DNA from: Marivita geojedonensis
GTDB lineage: Bacteria > Pseudomonadota > Alphaproteobacteria > Rhodobacterales > Rhodobacteraceae
NCBI RefSeq assembly: GCF_002115805.1
Contig: NZ_JFKC01000003.1
Location: 62,001-126,000, forward strand
DNA: 64,000 bases
Reading direction: 5' to 3'
The notes under the pieces are model-generated. The model was given only the letters and a program-made list of their open reading frames with translations. It was not told the origin of the DNA and searched no databases. A program made the translations under genes and the position numbers. How positions within the stretch are numbered: the first letter of the stretch is position 1; the number at the start of each line of letters is the position of its first letter. Positions 24,932 through 34,715 of this stretch are shown here, piece after piece.

Positions 24932-26596
24932 ATGCGCATACTGTTTGTCCATCCGAACTACCGATCCGGCGGCGCCGAGATCGCGGGCACATGGCCTCCG
25001 GCATGGGTGGCGTATCTGTCAGGTCATCTGCGACAGGCCGGCTTTGACGACATTCATTTCATCGACGCGATGACCGATGATGTCTCGGATGCCGAACTGG
25101 CCCGGCGTATGGAGGCGCTGGACCCGGATGTTGTGGGTGTGACCGCAATCACCCCGTCCATCTACCGCGCGGAAGATGTGCTGAAGGTCGCCAGCGAGGT
25201 GGTACCCGATGCCGTGCGGATGCTGGGCGGGGTGCACGCGACCTTCATGTTCAAACAGGTTCTTTCGGAAGCGCCCTGGGTCGATGTCATCGTGCGGGGC
25301 GAGGGCGAAGAGATCTGCACCGAACTGATGCTCGCCATCGAGGACGGTCGCTGGCCCGCCGACAGGCACAGGATCAGGGGTCTAGCGTTCAAGGACGGTG
25401 ACCAGATCGTCGCGACCCCGGCGGCGAGCACGGTCAAGGACCTGTCGAAGATCAAGCCGGACTGGACCGTTCTGGAGTGGTCGAAATACATCTACATCCC
25501 GCTGGGCACGCGCGTGGCGATCCCGAACCTTGCGCGCGGCTGTCCGTTCACCTGTTCGTTCTGTTCCCAGTGGAAATTCTGGCGCGACTACCGCGTGCGC
25601 GATCCGAAGGATGTGGTCGACGAGATCGAAGATCTGGTCGAAAACCACGGTGTCGGGTTCTTCATCCTTGCCGACGAAGAACCCACCATCAACAAGAAGA
25701 AATTCGTCGCCTTCTGTCAGGAGCTGATCGACCGGGAGCTGCCGGACAAGGTCAAGTGGGGCATCAACACCCGCGTGACCGACATCTACCGCGACCGCGA
25801 TCTGCTCAAGTTTTACCGCAAGGCGGGGCTGGTTCATGTGAGCCTTGGCACCGAGGCCGCGGCGCAGATGAAGCTGGACGTGTTCAACAAGGAAACCAAG
25901 GTCGACGAGAACAAGACCGCGATCCGACTTCTGCGCGAAGCCGATATCCTGGTCGAGGCACAGTTCATCGTCGGGCTGGACAACGAAACGCCGGAAACTC
26001 TGGAAGAGACCTACCAGATGGCGTGGGACTGGCAGCCTGATCTGGCGAACTGGTCGATGTACACACCGTGGCCCTTCACGCCGCTGTTTCAGGAGTTGAA
26101 GGACCAGGTCGAGATCTATGACTTCTCCAAATACAATTTCGTAACGCCGATCATGAAACCGGCCGCGATGGAGCGGGGGGAATTGCTTGACGGGGTGATG
26201 AACAACTATCGGCGTTTCTACATGAAGAAGGCGCTCTTCCATTACCCGTGGCGCGGCACCGGATTCAGACGGCGCTATCTGCTTGGCTGTCTTTACGCCT
26301 TCCTCAAGGCCGGGGTTGGACGCACCTTCTACGATCTGGGCAAGGCGGGCTACTGGGGGCCGCAGACCAAGAAGTCGGTGGATTTCCATTTCGACGAAAC
26401 CCGCCAACTGGCCGAAGCCCAGCTTGAGGACTGGGAAGCCTCGGCCGACAAGGCCGCAGCAGCCAGGGAACGGCGCGAGGCGGTCAAGGCACAGATGAAG
26501 GAACGCGCTGCCGAACGGTCGCAGGACTTCAGGATGCCCAACGGGGCCGAGGTGAAGGCCTGTGGAGGCGGCACTCAGCAAATGGAGGACGTCTGA
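24932..26596 (+). CDS. bchE: Anaerobic Mg-protoporphyrin IX monomethyl ester cyclase (BchE)
   Basis: This 554-residue radical-SAM enzyme forms ring E of bacteriochlorophyll without oxygen. The N-terminal cobalamin-binding domain begins [19 protein letters not shown]. The radical-SAM cluster motif is Cys204-x3-Cys208-x2-Cys211 in [17 protein letters not shown]. Much of the protein agrees with Rhodobacter BchE as I remember it, for example [12 protein letters not shown] and [16 protein letters not shown]. It overlaps bchJ by 35 bases. No other bch, puf or crt gene is in the window, so the pair lies outside a photosynthesis gene cluster here. The upstream FNR and PpsR sites imply induction at low oxygen. 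Confidence 0.95.
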   Translation: MRILFVHPNYRSGGAEIAGTWPPAWVAYLSGHLRQAGFDDIHFIDAMTDDVSDAELARRMEALDPDVVGVTAITPSIYRAEDVLKVASEVVPDAVRMLGGVHATFMFKQVLSEAPWVDVIVRGEGEEICTELMLAIEDGRWPADRHRIRGLAFKDGDQIVATPAASTVKDLSKIKPDWTVLEWSKYIYIPLGTRVAIPNLARGCPFTCSFCSQWKFWRDYRVRDPKDVVDEIEDLVENHGVGFFILADEEPTINKKKFVAFCQELIDRELPDKVKWGINTRVTDIYRDRDLLKFYRKAGLVHVSLGTEAAAQMKLDVFNKETKVDENKTAIRLLREADILVEAQFIVGLDNETPETLEETYQMAWDWQPDLANWSMYTPWPFTPLFQELKDQVEIYDFSKYNFVTPIMKPAAMERGELLDGVMNNYRRFYMKKALFHYPWRGTGFRRRYLLGCLYAFLKAGVGRTFYDLGKAGYWGPQTKKSVDFHFDETRQLAEAQLEDWEASADKAAAARERREAVKAQMKERAAERSQDFRMPNGAEVKACGGGTQQMEDV

Positions 26597-27185
26597 GGAT
26601 GCCCATCGCGGCGCCCTGATCGGGCCGAACGCGATCCTTCAGCTTCTGCCGCAGATCGAACGCATCGGCGGAGAGGCGCGCGTGGCGCAAATGCTGGCAG
26701 AGGCTGGCGTGTTCGAGGTGCCCGACGGACTTCACATGATCCCCGAAGGCGATGCGGCGCGTCTGCATCAGGTTCTGCGGCGCGATGAGCCGGTTCTGGC
26801 CCCGGAACTGGCCGCCGAGGCGGGCAGGGGGACGGCCGAATATATCCTCGCGCACCGGATTCCACGTCCGGCCCAATGGCTGCTCAAGGCGCTTCCGGCC
26901 CCTCTGGCGGCGCGCAGCCTTGCGCGGGCTATTTCCAAACATGCCTGGACGTTCGCAGGCTCCGGCCGGTTCGTTGCACGCGGGCCGTGGCGGTTCGAAA
27001 TCGCGGACAACCCCATCGTTCACGGTGAACACAGCGAAAGCCCGCTGTGCCAGTGGCACGCGGCGGTGTTCGAACACCTGTACCGTGTTCTGGTGCATCC
27101 GAATGTCACCTGCCGCGAGGTGTCTTGCTGTGCGATGTCCCCGAACTCGTCCTGTCAGTTTGAATTGACACTCGCGCGGAGCTGA
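26562..27185 (+). CDS. bchJ: BchJ, bacteriochlorophyll synthesis protein (V4R domain)
   Basis: The 207-residue protein follows bchE as in the Rhodobacter photosynthesis cluster and has the family's [10 protein letters not shown] start region. The C-terminal V4R cysteine region reads [21 protein letters not shown] (about 183-203). BchJ was first called a 4-vinyl reductase; later work suggests it helps handle or channel tetrapyrrole intermediates rather than carrying out the reduction. GTG 26562 lies inside the end of bchE (35-base overlap), and no later good start exists, so expression should be coupled. Confidence 0.85.
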   Translation: MEAALSKWRTSEDAHRGALIGPNAILQLLPQIERIGGEARVAQMLAEAGVFEVPDGLHMIPEGDAARLHQVLRRDEPVLAPELAAEAGRGTAEYILAHRIPRPAQWLLKALPAPLAARSLARAISKHAWTFAGSGRFVARGPWRFEIADNPIVHGEHSESPLCQWHAAVFEHLYRVLVHPNVTCREVSCCAMSPNSSCQFELTLARS

Positions 27186-27381
27186 TCCGCGCCATCGCGA
27201 CCCGCACGGCGTTTTTCCGCTTTTGTGGCTTGGGTTGCGCAGCTATGGTGTATCTGCGACATAGCTTCAGTGATCCCGCCGGGATTGCGGTCAAAGTGTC
27301 AACATGTCCGTGCTCAGGGGTGGGCGCAGGCGTCCTGCACGTCAGGTTTCAAAGACATCGCGTTATCGGGGGGCTGCGCGG

Positions 27382-28566
27382 GTGAATATCCAGAAGTCAC
27401 AAGATATTACCGAGTTTCCCTCTGCGCCGAGTGCAGACCATGAAGAGCGGCTGTCCGATCCCGAGCGACTTTTGGCGCTGGCCGAAACCGAGATCATGGA
27501 TTCGCCCCCCGAGGACGTGTTCGACCGCGCAGCGCGTCTGGCCACGACCGCGCTGGGCGTGCCGTTGGGCCTTGCGTCTTTCGTCGACGACCGCCGCCAG
27601 TTCTTCAAGGCTCAGTGCGGGCTGCCCGAGGCAGAGGCCGCAAAACGGGAAACGCCGCTGAGCCATTCCTTCTGCCAGTATGTCGTTGCACATGACCGCA
27701 CGCTTGCGGTGTCGGACGCGCGCGACCACCCTCTGCTCAGGTCGAATGGTGCCGTGTCCGACATGGATGTGATCGCCTATTTGGGTGTTCCGATCCACGC
27801 GCCGGGTGGACAGAGTATCGGATCGTTCTGCGCCATCGACGACAAGCCGCGGACATGGTCCGAACGTGATGTGGAGGTCATGACCGATCTGGCCGGAATG
27901 GTCGAAACAGAGCTTCAGCTGCGCCACGAGCGCGACGCGATGGAGACTCTGGCGCGCGAACTCAATCACCGGGTCAAGAACCTCTTTTCGATCGTCGGAG
28001 GCATGGTCACCCTCACGGCGCGGTCGTCCGAAACGCCCTCCGAAATGGCGCAGGTGCTGCAAGGGCGTCTTTCCGCGCTGGACTGGGCCCATTCGATGAT
28101 CAGCCCGGCGCTGAGCGAGGGCGATCTGGCAACGCGCAGCATAGACCTTCGTGCGCTGGTCGAGCGTCTGGTGCAACCGCATCTGACCAGCGGGGCCGAC
28201 AGGCTCGGCATCGACGTGCCGGATCTGGAACTGTCCGGCCGTGTGGTTACCGATCTGGCTCTGGTGATCCATGAACTGGCCACCAACGCCGCCAAATACG
28301 GCGCGCTGTCGGGTCCGGAGGGGCGGGTGGATGTTTCCGGCACGCTGGACGAAACGACGCTTGAGGTGATCTGGCGGGAAGCGGGTGGTCCCGATATCCC
28401 CGAGGCCCCATCGGAAACCGGTTTCGGCAGTCGCCTCATCGAGTTGACGATCGTGCGTCAGATGAACGGCGGGCTTGAGACCACGTGGCACAGATCGGGG
28501 GTCGTCCATTGCCTGACCGTGCCGCGCACCGTGATTGCGCCGAAGGTCGATCCATCGGCATCCTGA
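27382..28566 (+). CDS. GAF-domain sensor histidine kinase, HWE family
   Basis: The 394-residue soluble kinase has an N-terminal GAF domain (about residues 30-175, with FCQYVVAHDRTLAVSDAR and YLGVPIHAPGGQSIGSFC). The dimerisation/phosphoacceptor region has His196 (ELNHRVKNLFSIV), and the ATPase domain has an N-box with His (LVIHELATNAAKYGAL). The WxE motif (VIWREAGGP) defines the HWE family. No transmembrane helix is seen. GTG 27382 follows a GGGGGG stretch; ATG 27304 is an alternative. No response regulator is adjacent. The GAF lacks an obvious bilin cysteine context, so redox, ligand or general-stress sensing cannot be separated. Confidence 0.85.
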   Translation: MNIQKSQDITEFPSAPSADHEERLSDPERLLALAETEIMDSPPEDVFDRAARLATTALGVPLGLASFVDDRRQFFKAQCGLPEAEAAKRETPLSHSFCQYVVAHDRTLAVSDARDHPLLRSNGAVSDMDVIAYLGVPIHAPGGQSIGSFCAIDDKPRTWSERDVEVMTDLAGMVETELQLRHERDAMETLARELNHRVKNLFSIVGGMVTLTARSSETPSEMAQVLQGRLSALDWAHSMISPALSEGDLATRSIDLRALVERLVQPHLTSGADRLGIDVPDLELSGRVVTDLALVIHELATNAAKYGALSGPEGRVDVSGTLDETTLEVIWREAGGPDIPEAPSETGFGSRLIELTIVRQMNGGLETTWHRSGVVHCLTVPRTVIAPKVDPSAS

Positions 28567-28694
28567 AGGGCGCGAAACCCGGGCAAACCCGTCACGGCGT
28601 GGTGAAGCCCCGGCTGCGCACTTGAACCCCCCTGCGCCTATCGCTAAACGCTGCCAAAGATCAGCGTGCCATAGAACCAGAGGGACCTCGCCTC

Positions 28695-28982
28695 ATGTCC
28701 ATTGATATCGAAACCGCCGCCCGTGTGGCCAAGCTCGCGCGCATCCGCGTCGAAGACGACGCTCTGCCCGCGCTGGCCCAGGAATTCAGCAATATTCTCG
28801 GCTTTATCGAGCAGCTGAACGAGGTCGATGTCGAGGGTGTGGAGCCGATGGTCAGCGTCGAGCCGATGCGCCTCAAGCGCCGCAAGGACGGCGTGACCGA
28901 CGGCGGTATGCAGGACAAGATTCTGTCCAACGCGCCTGACGCCCGCGAGGGCTTTTTCGCCGTGCCGAAGGTGGTGGAATAA
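28695..28982 (+). CDS. gatC: Asp/Glu-tRNA amidotransferase subunit C (GatC)
   Basis: The 95-residue GatC starts [19 protein letters not shown] and contains [22 protein letters not shown], the family core. It bridges GatA and GatB in the enzyme that amidates mischarged Glu-tRNA(Gln) or Asp-tRNA(Asn). GAGGGA precedes the start, and the stop overlaps the gatA ATG by one base. gatB is not in the window. Confidence 0.95.
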   Translation: MSIDIETAARVAKLARIRVEDDALPALAQEFSNILGFIEQLNEVDVEGVEPMVSVEPMRLKRRKDGVTDGGMQDKILSNAPDAREGFFAVPKVVE

Positions 28983-30466
28983 TGACCGATCTGACCAAGC
29001 TCAAAATCTCCGAGGCCCGCGACGCGCTGCGCAAGGGCGACGTGTCCTCCGTCGAACTGACCGAAGCCTGCCTTGCCGCGATCGACAAGGCCGACGCCTT
29101 GGGCGCGTTTGTGCACAAGACACCCGACGTGGCGATGGATCAGGCAAAATCCGCCGATGACCGGATCAAGGCCGGGGGCGCTCCCGACCTCTGCGGCATC
29201 CCGCTCGGCATCAAGGATCTCTTCTGCACCAAAGGTGTGCCGTCTCAGGCCGCCAGCGCGATCCTCAACGGCTTCAAGCCGGAATATGAAAGCACCGTCA
29301 CCAGCCAGCTTTTCGATGCCGGCTCGGTCATGCTGGGCAAGCTCAACATGGACGAATTCGCCATGGGCTCGTCGAACGAAACCTCGACCTACGGCAACGC
29401 GATCAACCCGTGGCGCCGTGGCAATGACGACACCGCGCTGACACCGGGCGGCTCCTCCGGTGGCTCTGCCTCCGCCGTTGCCGCAGACCTCTGCCTTGGC
29501 GCGACCGGAACCGACACCGGCGGCTCGATCCGCCAGCCCGCCGCCTTTACCGGCATCACCGGCATCAAGCCGACTTACGGCCGCTGCTCGCGCTGGGGCA
29601 TCGTCGCCTTTGCCTCCTCGCTGGATCAGGCGGGCCCGATGACCAAAGACGTGCGCGATGCGGCCATCATGCTTGAAGCGATGTGCGGCCACGACCCGAA
29701 GGACAGCACAAGCGCTGATCTGGCCGTGCCGAATTTCGAGGCCATGCTGACCGGCGACATCAAAGGCAAGACCATCGGCATTCCGCGCGAATACCGCATG
29801 GACGGTATGCCGGACGAGATCGAGGCGCTCTGGGCCGAAGGCCGCAAGATGCTCGAAGACGCAGGCGCGGTGATCAAGGACATCTCGCTCCCGCACACCA
29901 AATACGCGCTGCCGGCCTACTACGTGATCGCGCCGGCCGAGGCGTCCTCGAACCTCGCACGCTATGACGGCGTGCGCTACGGTCACCGCGCGAAGCTGGC
30001 GCAGGGCGACGGCATCACCGAAATGTACGAGAAAACCCGCGCCGAAGGCTTCGGTCCCGAAGTCCAGCGCCGCGTGATGGTCGGCACCTATGTGCTCTCC
30101 GCAGGCTTCTACGACGCGTACTACAACCGCGCGCGCAAGGTCCGCACCCTGATCAAAAAGGACTTCGAGGACGTCTTCGCCCAAGGTGTGGATGCGATCC
30201 TGACACCAGCCACGCCGTCCTCCGCGTTCGAGTTGGGCAAAGAGCACACCGATCCGGTCGAGATGTATCTCAACGACGTATTCACCGTGACCGTGAACCT
30301 CGCTGGCCTGCCGGGCATCTCGGTGCCTGCAGGTCTCGACAAGCAGGGGCTTCCGCTGGGCCTGCAACTGATCGGCCGCCCGTGGGAAGAGGGTGATCTG
30401 CTGAATACCGCCTACGCGCTCGAGCAGGCGGCGGGCTTTGTGGCGAAGCCCACCCAATGGTGGTAA
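28982..30466 (+). CDS. gatA: Asp/Glu-tRNA amidotransferase subunit A (GatA)
   Basis: This 494-residue amidase-signature protein has the catalytic triad Lys78 (GIKDLF), cis-Ser158 (GGSSGGSA) and Ser182 ([11 protein letters not shown]). GatA hydrolyses glutamine and supplies ammonia to GatB. The length is standard, and it is translationally coupled to gatC. No terminator is seen before the following lipoprotein gene. Confidence 0.96.
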   Translation: MTDLTKLKISEARDALRKGDVSSVELTEACLAAIDKADALGAFVHKTPDVAMDQAKSADDRIKAGGAPDLCGIPLGIKDLFCTKGVPSQAASAILNGFKPEYESTVTSQLFDAGSVMLGKLNMDEFAMGSSNETSTYGNAINPWRRGNDDTALTPGGSSGGSASAVAADLCLGATGTDTGGSIRQPAAFTGITGIKPTYGRCSRWGIVAFASSLDQAGPMTKDVRDAAIMLEAMCGHDPKDSTSADLAVPNFEAMLTGDIKGKTIGIPREYRMDGMPDEIEALWAEGRKMLEDAGAVIKDISLPHTKYALPAYYVIAPAEASSNLARYDGVRYGHRAKLAQGDGITEMYEKTRAEGFGPEVQRRVMVGTYVLSAGFYDAYYNRARKVRTLIKKDFEDVFAQGVDAILTPATPSSAFELGKEHTDPVEMYLNDVFTVTVNLAGLPGISVPAGLDKQGLPLGLQLIGRPWEEGDLLNTAYALEQAAGFVAKPTQWW

Positions 30467-30488
30467 AACGCGCCGAATGAGGCAGGAT

Positions 30489-31202
30489 ATGACCCAGAAA
30501 CAAGGCTTTTTTCGCGTGTTTGCCGGGAGCGTTGCGCTCCTGGTGCTGACCGCCTGCACCAGCGAGGTGCCGGACAGCGCCCGTGGCGTCGGCTTTGATG
30601 ATTACGACACCTACCAGCAGCGCCGCGATGCGGTGCTGGAAGGACGCGCGGCACCGACGACAATCGGTGCGCCGCCGCAGGTCACCGGCGCACCGCTTTC
30701 CGCCACCGGCCCGCTGGATCAGGCCGCACTCGATGCGCGCCGGGCCAATTCCGGCGTCGATCCGGTGCAGGCTTCTCCTGGCAACCCGGCCCCTCAGATC
30801 GTCGAAAACGCGGTCGGGATTTCGGACGAAAACGATTTCAACGCCGTCTCGAACACCCGCAGCATCGAAGGGGACGCGGCGCTGATCGCGCAGAACCGCG
30901 CGCGGTACCAGATCATCCAGCCCGAGGCCTTGCCCACGCGGCCCGGCACAGATCGTCCCAATATCGTGGCCTACGCGCTGCAAACCACCAATCCGAAGGG
31001 CGCGCCGATCTATCGCCGCTCGTCCTTTGCTTCCGAAAGCCGTCATCTGCGCAACTGCGCGGCCTTCGCGTCGGCAGATCTGGCGCAGGAGGAGTTCCTC
31101 GCCAATGGCGGGCCCGAGCGGGACCGTCAGAACCTCGACCCCGATGGCGACGGTTTCGCATGCACATGGGATCCGGCCCCGTTCCGGGCGGTGCGCAACT
31201 GA
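30489..31202 (+). CDS. Predicted lipoprotein with C-terminal excalibur-type calcium-binding motif
   Basis: The 237-residue protein has a lipoprotein signal (FAGSVALLVLTAC, Cys about 24), then a low-complexity Pro/Ala/Thr-rich linker. The C-terminal module has two cysteines and the acidic loop DPDGDGFACTW, resembling the excalibur domain (DxDxDGxxC). GAGG precedes ATG 30489; ATG 30477 upstream is possible. It follows gatA by 22 bases and overlaps the amidase gene by 43 bases, suggesting a joint envelope role. The function is unknown. Confidence 0.75.
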   Translation: MTQKQGFFRVFAGSVALLVLTACTSEVPDSARGVGFDDYDTYQQRRDAVLEGRAAPTTIGAPPQVTGAPLSATGPLDQAALDARRANSGVDPVQASPGNPAPQIVENAVGISDENDFNAVSNTRSIEGDAALIAQNRARYQIIQPEALPTRPGTDRPNIVAYALQTTNPKGAPIYRRSSFASESRHLRNCAAFASADLAQEEFLANGGPERDRQNLDPDGDGFACTWDPAPFRAVRN

Positions 31203-31861
31203 CGGCGCACTGGCATCCCTCGCCAAATTGCGGGCCGCGGCGGGATGGCGCGCGGCCTGACCTGATTGTTCTGCACTACACGGCAATGGACTGCGCCGAA
31301 AAGGCGCGCGACTGGCTCTGCCATGCCGACGCGCAGGTGTCGGCACATTACGTGGTCGCGCCAAATGGCACGGTTTGGCAACTGGTCGACGAAGCCGACC
31401 GCGCGTGGCATGCCGGGGCAGGGGCCTGGGGGCCGGTCACGGATGTGAATTCGCGCTCCATCGGAATCGAGATCTCGAATACCGGCAGCACGCCCTTTGC
31501 AGCAAAGCAGATGGACGCGCTCGACACTCTGGTGGCCGGGATCATGGACCGGCACGCCATTCCGCCGGAACGGGTGATCGGCCATTCCGACATGGCACCG
31601 GGCCGCAAGATCGATCCCGGCCCGCGTTTCGACTGGCAAAGACTGGCGCGTCAGCGCCTCGCCATCTGGCCGGATGCACGGGGAGAAGGCGATTTCACCG
31701 AAAACGCACGCCGTTTCGGCTACACCGCCGAGGTCCCTCTCGACACGCTGCTGCACAGCTTCCGCCTGCGCTTCCGTCCGGGCATAACAGGTCCGCTCGA
31801 CGACACAGACCGCGCGATCATGGCCAATCTTGCACAGCGCTGGCCGGTCGCCGCGTCCTGA
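31160..31861 (+). CDS. N-acetylmuramoyl-L-alanine amidase (Amidase_2/AmpD type)
   Basis: The 233-residue protein has the zinc amidase pattern: LIVLHYTAMD (zinc His39), SAHYVVAPNGTVWQLVDEADRAWHAG, SIGIEISN, and GHSDMAPGRKIDPGPRFDW with the second His and Asp ligands. Such enzymes cut the amide between muramic acid and the peptide stem during murein recycling. No signal peptide is apparent, which favours a cytoplasmic AmpD-like recycling role. The start overlaps the preceding lipoprotein gene by 43 bases; a second ATG is 6 bases further in, and neither has a clear ribosome site. Confidence 0.88.
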   Translation: MHMGSGPVPGGAQLTAHWHPSPNCGPRRDGARPDLIVLHYTAMDCAEKARDWLCHADAQVSAHYVVAPNGTVWQLVDEADRAWHAGAGAWGPVTDVNSRSIGIEISNTGSTPFAAKQMDALDTLVAGIMDRHAIPPERVIGHSDMAPGRKIDPGPRFDWQRLARQRLAIWPDARGEGDFTENARRFGYTAEVPLDTLLHSFRLRFRPGITGPLDDTDRAIMANLAQRWPVAAS

Positions 31862-31947
31862 TCTTCTCTGTTTTCCAAATACCTCGGGGGTCTGGGGGTC
31901 GTCCATTGGGCTTGAACCAATGGCGCACAAATGAACGCCCCCCCCCA

Positions 31948-31989
31948 GTGTTTCCGTCGACGGAAACACGCGATGCGTCGTCGCATCGC
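31948..31989. repeat. Two-dyad palindromic element, copy A
   Basis: A perfect 22-base palindrome (31948-31969, core TTTCCGTCGACGGAAA) is followed at once by GCGATGCG (31970-31977) paired with CGCATCGC (31982-31989). It lies between the convergent amidase and pccR stops. The same two dyads in reverse order occur at 43275-43315 and 61837-61875. Confidence 0.7.
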
Positions 31990-31997
31990 TCGTGCGC

Positions 31998-33395
31998 TCA
32001 ACTCAATTCGTAGGGCAGGATCCCCCGCCGATGCGGCTGGATCGTCAGCTTCCGTTCCAGCGGCGGGACCGAACGCTGGTGGCAATTTGCCCGTTCGCAG
32101 ATCCGGCAGGAAATCCCGATCGGCTCAAACGCGCCGTCGCGATTCAGGTCGAGCCCATCCGCATAGACCAGCGCGCCCGCGTGTTTGACCTCGCATCCCA
32201 AAGCAATCGCATAGCGCCGGACCGGCGCGCCGAAATGCCCGCCCGTCTTGGACACATCCCGCGCCAATGAAATATACCGCACACCGTCCGGGGTTTCCGC
32301 AAGCTGTCGCAGGAACCGGCCGGGTGTCTCGAACGCACGATGTACGTTCCACAACGGACAGGCGCCCCCGAAGCGGGCGAATTGCAACCGTGTGGCCGAG
32401 TGGCGCTTGGTGATGGTGCCCGCCTGATCGACCCGGACAAAGAAGAACGGGATGCCCTTCGCGCCGGGCCTTTGCAGAGTCGAAAGGCGATGCGCCACCT
32501 GTTCGATGGACGCGCCAAAGCGGCGTGCCATCAGTTCAAGATCGTGCCGCGTGTCGTGGGCTGCCTGAAGGAATTGGCCGTAGGGCATCACGGCAGCCCC
32601 GGCAAAATAGTTCGCCAATCCCAGCCGCGCGATGGCGCGCGCGGCGTCGGATTGGAACCGACCCAGATCAAGTGTTGCATCCAAAAGCTTGCCGTGCCGC
32701 GTCAGCGCAAGTTGCAGCATCATCTGGAAGGTCTGGGTCTCGGGGGCGGCAAGCGATGACAGCGTCACCTCCTGCCGCAACTCATCAAAGCGGCGCAGTT
32801 CCGGCATATTGGCAAAGCGCACATGCAGTCCTTCGGCCTCCAGCCCGCGAATGGCGGCGCGGACGCGGTCGCTGCCGGTCAGCTTGGTCGCCACATGTTC
32901 TGCGGCCTTGTCCACGGCGTCGATGTAGTTGTCGCAGTAGTGGAAAAAGTCCCGCACTTCTTCCCAGGGCGAGGGTTGCAACTGCGCGCCTTCGCGCCCC
33001 AGCGCCTCATCCAGGGATGCCAGCCGCTCATGGGTCTGGCGATAGGCGCGGTGCAGTTCCAGAAAGGCGCGGGCCAGCCCCGGCGCGTTGGAGGCGGTCA
33101 GGCGCAGGTCGGCCACAGGGGGTGCGGCGTCGGCAAAGACCGGATCGGCCAGCGCCTCGCGCATGTCCGAGATCATGCGCTCTGCATCGCCCTGTCCCAA
33201 CTCGGTGACATCGACGCCGAATTCCTGCGCCAGCGCCAGCACCACCGTGGTGGAGAGCGGGCGCTTGTTGTTCTCCATCTGGTTCAGATAGGGCAGGGAC
33301 ACGCCCAGCTTGGCCGCGAAATCGCGCTGGGTGATGCCCAGCCGGGTGCGGATCTCGCGCAGCTTGGCTCCGGCATAGAGTTTCTGTGTCGCCAT
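31998..33395 (-). CDS. pccR: Short-chain fatty acyl-CoA regulator PccR (XRE/ScfR family)
   Basis: The 465-residue regulator has an N-terminal XRE helix-turn-helix (ITQRDFAAKLGVSLPYLNQMENNKRPLS, about 21-48), a central ImmA/IrrE-like DUF955 region and a C-terminal DUF2083-type domain with cysteines (SCRICERANCHQRS). This is the ScfR architecture of RamB, MccR and PccR. PccR of Rhodobacter sphaeroides controls propionyl-CoA carboxylase and methylmalonyl-CoA mutase genes through TTTGCAAA-type sites. Such sites are present upstream of this gene and of pccB, and all the target genes are nearby. The effector is probably an acyl-CoA. Confidence 0.88.
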   Translation of the reverse strand: MATQKLYAGAKLREIRTRLGITQRDFAAKLGVSLPYLNQMENNKRPLSTTVVLALAQEFGVDVTELGQGDAERMISDMREALADPVFADAAPPVADLRLTASNAPGLARAFLELHRAYRQTHERLASLDEALGREGAQLQPSPWEEVRDFFHYCDNYIDAVDKAAEHVATKLTGSDRVRAAIRGLEAEGLHVRFANMPELRRFDELRQEVTLSSLAAPETQTFQMMLQLALTRHGKLLDATLDLGRFQSDAARAIARLGLANYFAGAAVMPYGQFLQAAHDTRHDLELMARRFGASIEQVAHRLSTLQRPGAKGIPFFFVRVDQAGTITKRHSATRLQFARFGGACPLWNVHRAFETPGRFLRQLAETPDGVRYISLARDVSKTGGHFGAPVRRYAIALGCEVKHAGALVYADGLDLNRDGAFEPIGISCRICERANCHQRSVPPLERKLTIQPHRRGILPYELS

Positions 33396-33409
33396 GGCAT
33401 CCTCGGGGC

Positions 33410-33447
33410 TTTGCAGCTTTGCAGACTGTCAGAACCGAGTTTGCAAA
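33410..33447. promoter_or_regulatory. PccR-type boxes upstream of pccR
   Basis: TTTGCAGC and TTTGCAGA are adjacent (33410-33425), and a perfect TTTGCAAA lies at 33440-33447, touching the end of the MFS gene. The position suggests autoregulation of pccR. Confidence 0.7.
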
Positions 33448-33448
33448 T

Positions 33449-34678
33449 TCACTCTGCGCTGTCCAGCCCCGCCAGCCGCGCAGAGCGCCAGATCACAAGC
33501 TGGATCGCGATGATGGCGCAGATCGCGGTGGCCAGCATGATCCACAGCAGCGGCCATGGGCCGGACCCGGGCACCAGAAGCGCGCCCGCCAGCGCTGACA
33601 GGCCCGCGCCTCCGCCAAGCATGATCGCGCCGCCAAGGCCCGATGCCGTGCCCGCCAGATGCGGCCGCACCGACAGCATGCCCGCGGTTGCGTTGGGGAT
33701 GGTCATGCCGTTTCCGAGGCCGACAAAGGTCATGAAGCCGAAGAAGGTCCATTCCGAGCCAAGGCCAAGCCAGAAAACGAGCATGGACAGGACGATCCCG
33801 GTGCAGTTGATCAGCGTTCCGACAAAGACCATGCGGTTCACCCCGATCCGGGCCGAGAACCGGCCGGACACGAAGTTCCCGAGGAAATAGCCGATCGCGG
33901 GTGCGCCGAAGAAGAAGCCCAGAACAGCTGGCGACATGCCGAAGACTTCGGTTCCGACAAAGGGGGCGCCACCCAGATAGGCAAAGAACGCGCCTGACGA
34001 CATGCCCGAGGCAATCGCATAGCCCCAGAAGCGTGGGCTGGTCAGAAGCTCGGGGTACTGGGCGAACTGCTGGCCGAGACTCAGCCCGCTTGTCGCGGCG
34101 GTTTCGCCGAGATCGCTCCATGTCAGCCAGAACAGGCCAAGGCCGAGGATCAGGAGAAGCCAGAAATTCGCCTGCCAGCCGAAATACTGATCCAGCACGC
34201 CGCCGAAGGCCGGGCCGATCATCGGAACCACGGCCATGCCCATGGTGACATAGCCGATCATCGAGGCTGCCTGATCCTGCGGCACGCAGTCGCGTACCAC
34301 CGCGCGGCTGAGCACCATCGCGGTCACGATCACCGCCTGCGCCATGCGGAAGCCGAGGAAGGTATAGATGTCGGGCGCATAGATGCAGCCGAGCGTCGCC
34401 AGGCAGAACCCGCCGATTCCCCACAGGATGACCGGTCGGCGGCCCAGCTTGTCGGAGATCGGACCGATCAGAACCTGAAGCACCGCATTCACACCCAGAT
34501 AGACCGCGACCGACAGTTGCATCAGGCGGTATTCGGTGTTGAAATACGCGGTCATGTTGGGCAGGGACGGCAGGAAAATGTTCATGACCAACGCCGAAAG
34601 TCCTGCGAGCAGGATCAGTGTGACAATATGCGGCGGTGTGGAACGGTCGAGAAATCGGACCCGTGAGGCGTAACTCAT
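33449..34678 (-). CDS. MFS transporter of the Bcr/CflA drug-efflux family
   Basis: The 409-residue protein has 12 predicted transmembrane helices. Conserved parts are [27 protein letters not shown] in helix 1-2, [16 protein letters not shown] (the MFS loop 2-3 motif, about 72-87) and [10 protein letters not shown]. Members export drugs or metabolites by proton antiport. It lies 53 bases upstream of pccR on the same strand and shares with pccB a divergent region full of TTTGCAAA boxes. It may therefore be in the propionate regulon, for example as an acid or acyl exporter; that role is inferred. A longer overlapping frame to 34793 is a different, spurious frame. Confidence 0.87.
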   Translation of the reverse strand: MSYASRVRFLDRSTPPHIVTLILLAGLSALVMNIFLPSLPNMTAYFNTEYRLMQLSVAVYLGVNAVLQVLIGPISDKLGRRPVILWGIGGFCLATLGCIYAPDIYTFLGFRMAQAVIVTAMVLSRAVVRDCVPQDQAASMIGYVTMGMAVVPMIGPAFGGVLDQYFGWQANFWLLLILGLGLFWLTWSDLGETAATSGLSLGQQFAQYPELLTSPRFWGYAIASGMSSGAFFAYLGGAPFVGTEVFGMSPAVLGFFFGAPAIGYFLGNFVSGRFSARIGVNRMVFVGTLINCTGIVLSMLVFWLGLGSEWTFFGFMTFVGLGNGMTIPNATAGMLSVRPHLAGTASGLGGAIMLGGGAGLSALAGALLVPGSGPWPLLWIMLATAICAIIAIQLVIWRSARLAGLDSAE

Positions 34679-34715
34679 TACCTATCGCTACGCCCGGGCT
34701 TCGGGATTGTCCATA

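Noticed and set aside
28661-30559. 632-codon minus-strand frame opposite gatC-gatA
   Set aside because: Shadow of gatCA; no family features, and it spans both genes.
31938-31946. Run of nine C residues as a phase-variation tract
   Set aside because: It lies between two convergent genes, outside any coding frame or promoter I can support.
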